Of a DNA stretch of 8,864 nt, positions 1 through 5,104 are shown piece after piece (position 1 is the stretch's first letter; each line of letters begins with the position of its first letter). Both the position numbers and the translations under genes were made by a program. The DNA comes from Lachnospiraceae bacterium (lineage in GTDB: Bacteria > Bacillota > Clostridia > Lachnospirales > Lachnospiraceae). The notes under the pieces were generated by a model, which saw only the letters and a list, made by a program, of their open reading frames with translations, made no database searches and had not been told where the DNA came from. The stretch lies in assembly GCA_009774345.1 (NCBI GenBank), contig VSNR01000175.1, positions 1 through 8,864 on the forward strand, read 5' to 3'.

Positions 1-101
1 TTTGTATATATTCCAACAGAATAGGAAAGTATAGAATCCCAGTATTGTGCATAGTGACACTCTGTGGACAGAAAAGTGAATGAAAAACTGTAATTTTAAA
101 A

Positions 102-148
102 TGTGAATAAATAATTGTGATCAAGAAACTGTGATCAAAACGATGTTA
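102..148 (+). repeat. phased TGTnA repeats in the LytTR gene leader
   Basis: TGTGA occurs at 102, 116 and 130 and TGTTA at 144, each exactly 14 nt after the last. A weaker TGTAA lies 13 nt earlier at 89. The copies at 116 and 130 are nearly identical over 12-14 nt (TGTGATCAAGAAAC against TGTGATCAAAAC). The block lies immediately upstream of the LytTR regulator start, so it could be a multi-site operator for this or another regulator. The spacing does not match the direct-repeat pattern I know for LytTR sites. The repetition is directly visible; the operator role is inference. Confidence 0.45.
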
Positions 149-167
149 AAAGAGGTGTAGACAGATT

Positions 168-881
168 ATGCATGTAGCAATATGTGATGATAATGTAGCG
201 GACCGCAAGCATTTAGAGCGTCTGCTCTCCCGAGAGTCTGACAAGCGTGCCGGCACGCCCAATATCCTGTATGTGGACTCCTACGGCGAAAAGATGCACT
301 TTCTCGCCAATCCCCTGAAATATAACCTGATTTTTATGGACATGAGTTCCGAACCCGGCATTGTCGAATTTATCTTAGAACATTTGGAAGAAATGGGGTA
401 TCATGCACCGCTTGTCTTGTATTCGGACAAGATTGATTACACTGCGATTCCCAATCTGCCAGACTATGTAGTGCATGCCAGAAAACCTTATATCTCGGAC
501 CCTCTGCCCGACTTTCTGGCGCTGGGCGACGCCAATGTCTCCGGTCATGTGGTCTCCATCAGCGTCCATAAGGACACGGTCCTCCTCCATGTACCCAAAT
601 ACAAGATCATGTACGCCCTCGAGGAAGCCCGCACCAGCACGCTGTATCTGACGGACAACACCACCATCGCTGTCGATGAAAAAATTGATGAACTCCGCCA
701 GATCTTTGAGCCGTTTGAAGAGTTTGAGCGCGTCAATAACAAGAGCATCGCCAACTTTCATTATGTGACTGCGGTCACGCCGGTCACGCTGGTGATGCAG
801 GACAACAAAGAATTGAAAATATCACTCCTGCGCTATCGGGAATACAAGTGGCTGAAACAGGAAATCGACGAGGAGACGTAA
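168..881 (+). CDS. LytTR-family response regulator
   Basis: A 237-aa cytoplasmic two-component regulator. Residues 1-115 form a receiver domain: the acidic pair D7-D8, the phospho-acceptor D58 in FMDM, S86 in the switch-Ser/Thr place and K106 in RKP are all present. The loop after D58 reads SSEPG instead of the usual MPGMDG-like turn, so the receiver is slightly atypical. Residues about 127-232 match a LytTR DNA-binding domain, with its hallmark core FERVNNKSIANFHYVTAV (187-204). Proteins of this build regulate secreted peptides, autolysis or quorum functions in Firmicutes. No partner histidine kinase is visible, though the upstream gene lies outside the window. The ATG at 168 is preceded by AGAGGT with a rather long 11-nt spacer. 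The gene converges on degV with no terminator between them. Family assignment is confident; the target genes are unknown. Confidence 0.88.
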   Translation: MHVAICDDNVADRKHLERLLSRESDKRAGTPNILYVDSYGEKMHFLANPLKYNLIFMDMSSEPGIVEFILEHLEEMGYHAPLVLYSDKIDYTAIPNLPDYVVHARKPYISDPLPDFLALGDANVSGHVVSISVHKDTVLLHVPKYKIMYALEEARTSTLYLTDNTTIAVDEKIDELRQIFEPFEEFERVNNKSIANFHYVTAVTPVTLVMQDNKELKISLLRYREYKWLKQEIDEET

Positions 882-883
882 GA

Positions 884-1723
884 TCATATCGTGACGATCA
901 CGCCGCCATCATTGGCGTACATACTGCTCACCCCGGCTGCATCCAAGATCAGCGTCTCCTTGAAATGCAGCTTTTCCTCAATGTAGCGGCGCACACACTC
1001 CGCTGCCTTGAGATTGTTGCAGTGCGTGATCATCAGCCGCTTCTTCCCTGCTTCCACCGCTTCCTCCACCGCAGTCTCTGCCATCTTTGCCAGTGCCTTT
1101 TTCATCCCGATGCCCTGTCCTAGCTGGATGATGCTGCCATCGTCTGCGCCCATCACAGGCTTGATATTGAGCGTGGAAGCCACCAGCGCCTTGACACCGG
1201 AAAGCCTGCCATTTTTCCTGAGCGTATCCAGATTTTCCAGCACAAAATACGTATTCATCTCTTTTACAAACTGCTCCAGCTTTCCAGTAATCTCCTCAAA
1301 CGAAAGTTCCTGTTCTTCAAGCTCCATAATCTTATAGGCAATCTGTGTCTCTCCGCAGGCAGCCGATTTGGAATCAATGACATAGATCTCTTTCTCCCCA
1401 TACTTTTCATGATACAGGTTTTTGCCAAGAACTGCACTATTGTAACTTCCGCTGAGCTTTGAAGAGAGCGTGACAGCGTACACATGCGCTGCCTCGGTCT
1501 CGTATGCAGTGCGGTATCTCTCCGGTGAAGGACATGCGGACTTAGGGCATTGCGGGCAGGATGCCACTGCGTCAAGAAACTCGCGCTGGTCAAATGCCAT
1601 ATTGTCCTCTTTCTCATAGCTGTCCCCCACGATCAGCGTGAGCGGCACGATCTCAAACCGCTCGTCGTTTTTTAAATTCTGTGGCAATTCGCAGCAACTG
1701 TCAACAACTATCTTATATCTCAT
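884..1723 (-). CDS. DegV family fatty-acid-binding protein
   Basis: A 279-aa protein, the usual size for DegV. Family landmarks appear in order: the N-terminal strand and loop KIVVDSCCELP (4-14), the SACPSP segment (62-67) equivalent to the TSxPSP motif, TLSSKLSGSYNSA (85-97), which contributes to the lipid carboxylate pocket, VIDSKSAACGE (115-125), and a C-terminal domain with DTLRKNGRLSG and NIKPVM. Characterised relatives bind fatty acids and hand them to FakA kinase for incorporation into phospholipid; no fakA is visible here. SCPQCPKSAC is rich in cysteine, but nothing shows a metal site. The ATG start is supported by GAGAGG nine bases upstream. The gene reads toward the LytTR gene and ends 2 nt from it. 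It diverges from the 169-aa gene across about 160 nt of AT-rich DNA, where I could not find a convincing promoter for it. Confidence 0.92.
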   Translation of the reverse strand: MRYKIVVDSCCELPQNLKNDERFEIVPLTLIVGDSYEKEDNMAFDQREFLDAVASCPQCPKSACPSPERYRTAYETEAAHVYAVTLSSKLSGSYNSAVLGKNLYHEKYGEKEIYVIDSKSAACGETQIAYKIMELEEQELSFEEITGKLEQFVKEMNTYFVLENLDTLRKNGRLSGVKALVASTLNIKPVMGADDGSIIQLGQGIGMKKALAKMAETAVEEAVEAGKKRLMITHCNNLKAAECVRRYIEEKLHFKETLILDAAGVSSMYANDGGVIVTI

Positions 1724-1826
1724 CGGTGTCTACCTCTCATTTCTCAATACCATCATATCTAGTATCCATAACTATGTATTATCTTATCATATAACACATC
1801 ATTTGAAAAGCACTTTTAATAAAAAC

Positions 1827-1855
1827 TTGAAGTTTCCTGTAAATACCAGTATACT
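1827..1855 (+). promoter_or_regulatory. sigma-A-type promoter for the 169-aa gene
   Basis: TTGAAG (1827-1832), a 17-nt spacer and TATACT (1850-1855). Transcription would start near 1862, only about 6 nt before the ATG at 1868 and 24 nt before the ATG at 1886. That supports 1886 as the real start codon. Confidence 0.7.
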
Positions 1856-1885
1856 AAAGTATATTGCATGAAAAAGGAGAACATT

Positions 1886-2395
1886 ATGATTGCACTAGAG
1901 ATCAAGATTACAAAAAATATAATGAACGCGCTGCTCTTATCCGAGCAGTTTGATACTTTTCTGGTGGAGGAGGCTGTGATCACCACCTACAATACCTTTC
2001 ACATTGACGGGCATCTTGTCAAGGACTTTTACAGCAGCGAGGAATGGGAGCAGTTGGAAAACAACGAGCTATCGGCCACTTTTTCCTGCTGGAGAGACAT
2101 CCGCCCATTCTGCTTCCAGCTCATCAAAGGCAAAAAGACGCCTGTTTCCTTCAAGGTCATGCTGCACGCCGCGCCCGCACTGCTTGAAAAAATAGCTGCA
2201 AATCCAGAATGCGGAGTTGCAGCCAGCCTGATTCGTTCCCTTGTCCTCAATATCCGCTATGACAACGGCAAAGTGACCTGCATCACTGGCAGTGCCTTTA
2301 CCACATTTGTCATGGACAAGAGCGCCGAACAGTTGTGGGACACTTATGTGCGCCAGCTATTGTCCAGTTTTGGGCTTGATTTTGAAGAGCGGTAA
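1886..2395 (+). CDS. uncharacterised protein, resembles the DUF5721 family
   Basis: A 169-aa protein of unknown function. It resembles what I remember of DUF5721, a family common in Lachnospiraceae: an N-terminal MIALEIKITK strand, LLSEQFDTFLVEEAVITT (17-34), then a conserved HIDGH (39-43) followed by a DFYS segment. There is no signal peptide or membrane segment, so it should be cytoplasmic. The middle is mixed alpha/beta (WRDIRPFCFQLIKGKKTPVSFKV spans about 69-91), and W151, in the C-terminal helix, may belong to a conserved core. An in-frame ATG exists at 1868, but AAGGAGA lies between the two ATGs, 6 nt before the ATG at 1886, and the promoter leaves almost no leader for the upstream ATG. 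I therefore use 1886. The gene is monocistronic and convergent with spoVAE. The family call is from memory; the function is not known. Confidence 0.78.
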   Translation: MIALEIKITKNIMNALLLSEQFDTFLVEEAVITTYNTFHIDGHLVKDFYSSEEWEQLENNELSATFSCWRDIRPFCFQLIKGKKTPVSFKVMLHAAPALLEKIAANPECGVAASLIRSLVLNIRYDNGKVTCITGSAFTTFVMDKSAEQLWDTYVRQLLSSFGLDFEER

Positions 2396-2399
2396 CATA

Positions 2400-2762
2400 T
2401 TATGCTTTGGTCATTTTTGACCGGAATACAAGACTTGCCAGATATCCAAAAATCAGCGCGGCACTGCACCCTACTGCACCGTTCGTAAAGCCTCCCTTGA
2501 ACAGCCCGATAAAGCCATCCTTGTCAACCGCCTCCTTCACGCCTTTCATCAGGATATTTCCATATCCCAGAAGCGGTACATTCGCTCCCGCTCCCGCGTA
2601 TTCTGCAAAGGGTTCATACCAGCCAAAGAAACTGATCACCGCCCCCGTACAGACCAGAAGCACCATCACACGCCCGGGAAGCATCTTGGTGCGATCCAGA
2701 AAAATCTGAGCAAGAGCGCATACAACACCCCCTACCCAGAATGCATTGATATAATCCATCAT
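2400..2762 (-). CDS. spoVAE: stage V sporulation protein AE (SpoVAEb type)
   Basis: A small, very hydrophobic protein of 120 aa that begins MMDYINAFWVGG, the characteristic SpoVAE N-terminus. It has membrane segments at about residues 4-20, 28-48 and 86-114, with a Gly-rich hydrophobic loop (EYAGAGANVPLLGYG) between them. SpoVA proteins form the inner forespore membrane channel that loads Ca-dipicolinate during sporulation and releases it during germination; this is the membrane (AEb) subunit, not the soluble AEa. The frame is open for 17 more codons upstream, but the family N-terminus and AGGAAAGG 11 nt upstream favour the ATG at 2762 (or the next one at 2759). It normally follows spoVAC and spoVAD directly; here spoVAD lies 2.3 kb away. 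A sigma-G-like promoter precedes it. It converges with the 169-aa gene, with 4 nt between stops and no terminator seen. Confidence 0.93.
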   Translation of the reverse strand: MMDYINAFWVGGVVCALAQIFLDRTKMLPGRVMVLLVCTGAVISFFGWYEPFAEYAGAGANVPLLGYGNILMKGVKEAVDKDGFIGLFKGGFTNGAVGCSAALIFGYLASLVFRSKMTKA

Positions 2763-2766
2763 AAAA

Positions 2767-2810
2767 CCACATACCTTTCCTATTGATTTTTGTTTAGAAT
2801 TAGTATGTGG
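2767..2810. repeat. 8-bp inverted repeat across the spoVAE start region
   Basis: CCACATAC (2767-2774) and GTATGTGG (2803-2810) are exact inverted copies separated by 28 nt. The right arm includes most of the sigma-G-like -10 box and the left arm lies just before the spoVAE start codon. Transcription would begin between the arms, so an RNA hairpin is unlikely; a protein-binding role is possible but unproven. Confidence 0.3.
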
Positions 2811-2830
2811 CAATTTTTTGATTCTTATTC
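2801..2830 (-). promoter_or_regulatory. sigma-G/sigma-F-type sporulation promoter for spoVAE
   Basis: On the minus strand, GAATA (2830-2826), an 18-nt spacer and CATACTA (2807-2801). This fits the Bacillus sigma-G consensus (GHATR, 17-18 nt, CATWMTA) at every consensus position. The -35 box shares its first base with the stop codon of the kinase gene. The predicted start near 2794 gives a leader of about 30 nt carrying the ribosome binding site. spoVA genes are known sigma-G targets in Bacillus, which fits. Confidence 0.65.
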
Positions 2831-3330
2831 TATTTTAACCGCTTTGCCAGTTCCATGACAATCTCACGAATATTTTTATTTTCACATTCAATCGTGAGAT
2901 TGGCATATTTTTCATATAAAGGGACTCGTTCCTCATACAATTCGCGCAAAGTCTCGCCTTCCCTGAGCACCACGCCGCGCTCCGCAAGGTCTCCCAGACG
3001 CTCCCTGATGCCCTCGTAAGATAATTTCAGATAACAGATTGTGGCAATACTGCGCAGATGTTCCATCGCAAGTTCATTGTAGACAGCGCTTCCTCCGGTC
3101 GCGATCACTGCCGTCTTGGGATGCAGCGAAGCATTTACCCTGCCCTCAATCGCAAGAAACCCGTCAAGCCCGCACTCCTGAATAATGTCATGCAGCTTTT
3201 TCCCCTCCTGCTCCTGTATGATAAGGTCTGAGTCCACAAATGCCATCCCCATATTTTTAGCGAGCACCACACCGATCGTACTCTTGCCTGCCCCGGGCAT
3301 TCCGATCAACACAATGTTCTTTGTCTTCAA
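2830..3330 (-). CDS. aroK: shikimate kinase-like P-loop kinase
   Basis: A 166-aa nucleoside monophosphate-kinase fold protein, the normal size for AroK, which phosphorylates shikimate at O3 in chorismate synthesis. The nucleotide side is intact: Walker A GMPGAGKST (10-18), the DSD motif (33-35) and ERVPLYEKYA (134-143) with R135. The shikimate side is not. The usual GExxFRxxE reads GLDGFLAIE (54-62), so the substrate-contacting Arg is Leu59; the GGG motif is TGGSAV (78-83); and the RPLL lid is RGVVL (118-122). The substrate may therefore differ, and the symbol should be taken as family level only. The start is TTG at 3330: an in-frame TGA lies 9 nt upstream and the next Met (residue 11) is inside the P-loop, so TTG is nearly forced, with GGGAG nine bases before it. 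No other aromatic-pathway gene is adjacent. Confidence 0.85.
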   Translation of the reverse strand: MKTKNIVLIGMPGAGKSTIGVVLAKNMGMAFVDSDLIIQEQEGKKLHDIIQECGLDGFLAIEGRVNASLHPKTAVIATGGSAVYNELAMEHLRSIATICYLKLSYEGIRERLGDLAERGVVLREGETLRELYEERVPLYEKYANLTIECENKNIREIVMELAKRLK

Positions 3331-3361
3331 TGTACCTCACTCCCAGATCTTCATTCCCCTA

Positions 3362-3518
3362 AGGAATTGTCAAGAAATAACTTGTTAATTTGACGCCGTA
3401 TAAATGTTCAGCTGCAAAGAAGATAATCGCAGGCGTAGCGGGCTACGTCAAGATTATCTGATGCCGCAGATGGACATTTAGCCAAGTCAAATTGATGAGT
3501 TATTTATTGACAGTTCCT
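3362..3518. repeat. 157-bp nested palindromic element (MITE/REP-like)
   Basis: Outer arms of 33 nt (3362-3394 and 3486-3518) are inverted copies with about five mismatches. Inner arms (3402-3428 and 3452-3479) are a second imperfect inverted pair around GATAATC/GATTATC. At the centre, CGTAG (3434-3438) pairs with CTACG (3443-3447) around a CGGG loop. The whole element could fold into one long cruciform or RNA hairpin. It encodes no transposase, so it would have to be a non-autonomous or REP-like repeat. It resembles an intergenic palindrome I believe recurs in Lachnospiraceae genomes, but I cannot confirm copy number from one window. The right arm overlaps the end of ridA and contains its stop codon. 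There is no T-tract, so it is not a classical terminator. Confidence 0.8.
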
Positions 3519-3886
3519 AAATACGCGACCACCTCTACCTCACAGAGCACCCCCTTTGGCAAATCCTTCACTGCCACGCAGCTTCTTGCAGGATTCTGTG
3601 TGAAATACTTTGCATAAACCTCATTAAATGCTGCAAAATCCTGAATATCCGCCAAAAAACAGGTCGTCTTAACCACCTTGTCATAGTCTGCCCCCGCAGC
3701 TTCTAAGATTGCTCCCACATTTTTCATGGACTGCTCTGCCTGCGCCGCAATCCCCTCTGCCTCTACACTGCCTGTCGCCGGGTTGATGGGAATCTGCCCG
3801 GATGCATACAGGAAATCTCCTGCCAGAACCGCCTGTGAGTAGGGTCCAATTGCTGCGGGTGCCTTGTCTGTACTTATTTTCCTCAT
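3500..3886 (-). CDS. ridA: RidA family 2-iminobutanoate/2-iminopropanoate deaminase
   Basis: A 128-aa protein of the YjgF/YER057c/UK114 family. RidA is a cytoplasmic homotrimer that hydrolyses reactive enamine/imine intermediates released by PLP enzymes such as threonine dehydratase. Visible hallmarks are APAAIGPYSQAV (9-20), YASGQIPINPATG (28-40), QAEQSMKNV (49-57), the catalytic-site Arg in NPARSCV (R101) and the strand LCEVEVVAYL (114-123) that holds the conserved Glu. A perfect AGGAGG lies 9 nt before the ATG. It probably shares a transcript with the small gene 32 nt upstream. Oddly, its last residues (GTVNK) and TAA stop lie inside the outer arm of the palindromic element, so insertion of that element probably set the C-terminus. 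The core domain is complete and the enzyme should be functional. Confidence 0.94.
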   Translation of the reverse strand: MRKISTDKAPAAIGPYSQAVLAGDFLYASGQIPINPATGSVEAEGIAAQAEQSMKNVGAILEAAGADYDKVVKTTCFLADIQDFAAFNEVYAKYFTQNPARSCVAVKDLPKGVLCEVEVVAYLGTVNK

Positions 3887-3918
3887 GATATTTTCCTCCT
3901 ATTTTCTAACTTTGGCGG

Positions 3919-4179
3919 TCAGTCTTTTCGACCGTCAGTATATATTTCCGGCTCGTCAAACGCCACTGTGACATAGTATCCTCTCGTATTTTCCTCCACA
4001 GAGACGACAGTGCCGCTCTTGGATTGGAGCCTGTCCCGAAACGGGATATTTCCTGACATCGCGACTGCCGGATTGATGGTATAGTAATAATTGCTTGGCA
4101 GAACGCCCTCTGTGACCGTGACGGTATCGCCCTCCTTCACCTGTCCGGGGCGCTCCATCTTAAAATCCATCTTGCGCAT
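3919..4179 (-). CDS. small uncharacterised beta-rich protein
   Basis: An 86-aa protein I do not recognise. It begins MRKMDFKMERPGQ and contains alternating hydrophobic/polar strands: EGDTVTVTEGVL, a tyrosine-rich YYYTINPAVAMSGNIPF, SGTVVSVEEN and GYYVTVAFDEPE. This pattern suggests a small beta-barrel (SH3/KOW-like), but that is inference. There is no signal peptide, transmembrane segment or cysteine. A GTG start at 4188 is possible, but it would sit one base after AGGAA. The ATG at 4179 is ten bases after AGGA and is preferred. ridA follows 32 nt downstream on the same strand without a terminator, so the two genes are probably co-transcribed. Confidence 0.65.
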   Translation of the reverse strand: MRKMDFKMERPGQVKEGDTVTVTEGVLPSNYYYTINPAVAMSGNIPFRDRLQSKSGTVVSVEENTRGYYVTVAFDEPEIYTDGRKD

Positions 4180-4238
4180 AGCTCTCACTTCCTCATCTAT
4201 TATCTTGTGCCAATCTGTTCAAAATGTCAAGATAAAAA

Positions 4239-4301
4239 ATATCATGAAAAATTATATCATGAAAAAAACCGAGAAGCGTTCCCGGTTTTTTGAATATCAT
4301 G
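4239..4301. repeat. short ATATCATG repeats flanking a terminator
   Basis: ATATCATG occurs at 4239, 4254 and 4294. The first two are a 15-nt tandem pair (each followed by AAAAA) and the third lies on the other side of the terminator hairpin. They may be simple AT-rich duplication. Confidence 0.35.
4263..4291 (-). terminator. rho-independent terminator after the 189-aa gene
   Basis: AAAAAACCG (4263-4271) pairs with CGGTTTTTT (4283-4291). After one A/C mismatch, GAA (4273-4275) pairs with TTC (4279-4281) around a GCG loop. It lies 12 nt beyond the stop of the 189-aa gene and has T-runs on both strands, so it could work in either direction. Confidence 0.85.
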
Positions 4302-4303
4302 CT

Positions 4304-4873
4304 TTATAACATAATGTCAACCCGTGTGTTCGTCGGTTTCGCGGGTTGTTTAGAGTTGACCATAAAGATTGTGCGCGCACTGTTACGGTAAACTGCCGCC
4401 TCACTGATGCTGCGCGTCAGCGATGAGATTTTCTGGGACAACTGTATGCAGCCGGTTTTTGTCACTGCTGTGTTCCCGCCGCTCAGCCGGTTTAGTTCAT
4501 TGGTGAGCTTTTCAATCTCGGTATTAAAATTCAATCTGTCCGAAATTGAAAAATGTCCGTTGATGACCTGACTTGAAAGTCCTTCCATCTTTTTCATCAT
4601 GTCCTCAAGCTCAGTCTCACCGTTAAAGTTCTCCTCATCACTCTCTGTCCCGCCCTCTTCCTTCTCTGCCTGCTTTTCTAGCTGCATGCTGCGCTTGAGA
4701 CCGGCTGCCGAGATTGAGATCATCACAGACTCGTCATCAAGCTCTTGATTTTCTTCTGGAACAGCGCTGTTCACCTTCATCGCATGCTGCTGCCCCTTGC
4801 CGTTTGATCCAGAGTTGTCGATTGCCGCCGCTGCCCTGTTTGTCAAGGCAATGTTTGCATTTCTTACCTCCAT
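4304..4873 (-). CDS. uncharacterised protein with flagellin-like helical segment
   Basis: A 189-aa protein I cannot assign. There is no signal peptide or membrane segment. It has a polar, low-complexity N-terminus, a VMISISAAGLKRS stretch (50-62), an acidic linker rich in Glu (about 66-90) and a helical C-terminal half. Residues 109-132 (ISDRLNFNTEIEKLTNELNRL and following) resemble the flagellin-type helix in which a dipeptide is followed by EI..L..E..RLS. The VxIS motif also recalls short motifs in FlgM-like regulators. Both resemblances are weak. A sigma-D/sigma-28-like promoter lies about 60 nt upstream, which independently hints at the motility regulon. AAGGAG lies 5 nt before the ATG. 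The gene stands alone, with a strong terminator after it and about 230 nt of AT-rich DNA before it. Confidence 0.7.
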   Translation of the reverse strand: MEVRNANIALTNRAAAAIDNSGSNGKGQQHAMKVNSAVPEENQELDDESVMISISAAGLKRSMQLEKQAEKEEGGTESDEENFNGETELEDMMKKMEGLSSQVINGHFSISDRLNFNTEIEKLTNELNRLSGGNTAVTKTGCIQLSQKISSLTRSISEAAVYRNSARTIFMVNSKQPAKPTNTRVDIML

Positions 4874-4939
4874 AGACGCTCCTTTCCCTTATATATGCCA
4901 TGCAGAACCCCTCTTTCCGCACAGTCACGTTAAGATAAT

Positions 4940-4966
4940 TTATCAGTCTATAACTTATGGTGTTTA
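4940..4966 (-). promoter_or_regulatory. sigma-D/sigma-28-like promoter
   Basis: On the minus strand, TAAA (4966-4963), a 15-nt spacer and ACTGATAA (4947-4940). The flagellar sigma consensus is TAAA-N15-GCCGATAA, so the -35 and spacing are exact and the -10 matches at 6 of 8 positions. Transcription would begin near 4933, about 60 nt upstream of the 189-aa gene. No better sigma-A promoter was seen for that gene. Confidence 0.45.
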
Positions 4967-5015
4967 TTTATGGCATTTATCTATGTTAACTGCCCTTGTA
5001 TATTATATCGAACTA

Positions 5016-5054
5016 TTTGAGAAAAAATTTAGACTATTTTCTGAATTTTTCAAA
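5016..5054. other. AT-rich imperfect hairpin downstream of spoVAD
   Basis: TTTGAGAAAAAATTTAG (5016-5032) can pair imperfectly with CTGAATTTTTCAAA (5041-5054). It is the only hairpin I see downstream of spoVAD. It is AT-rich, interrupted and lacks a clean T-tract, so at best it is a weak terminator. Confidence 0.25.
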
Positions 5055-5063
5055 CATTTTATA

Positions 5064-5091
5064 CAATTCAATCAATTCAGCCAATTCAATC
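5064..5091. repeat. three tandem 9-nt repeats CAATTCAnn
   Basis: CAATTCAAT (5064), CAATTCAGC (5073) and CAATTCAAT (5082) follow one another directly, beginning about 15 nt past the spoVAD stop. Nothing indicates a function; slippage is a simple origin. Confidence 0.6.
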
Positions 5092-5104
5092 TTTTTTCTG
5101 AATC

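Noticed and set aside
375..761. A 128-codon open frame antisense to the LytTR gene
   Set aside because: It lies wholly inside a well-supported gene, has no recognisable family features and is best explained as a shadow frame.
1868..1885. Upstream ATG for the 169-aa gene
   Set aside because: It is only about 6 nt from the predicted transcription start and has no ribosome binding site. AAGGAGA clearly serves the ATG at 1886.
3362..3518. The palindrome as a CRISPR repeat, attachment site or terminator
   Set aside because: There are no regularly spaced repeats, no integrase is nearby and there is no T-tract after the stem. A REP/MITE-like element is the simpler reading.
4199..4230. TTGACA and GATAAT on the minus strand before the small 86-aa gene
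   Set aside because: The spacer is 20 nt, too long for a normal sigma-A promoter, and the start point would fall on the ribosome binding site.
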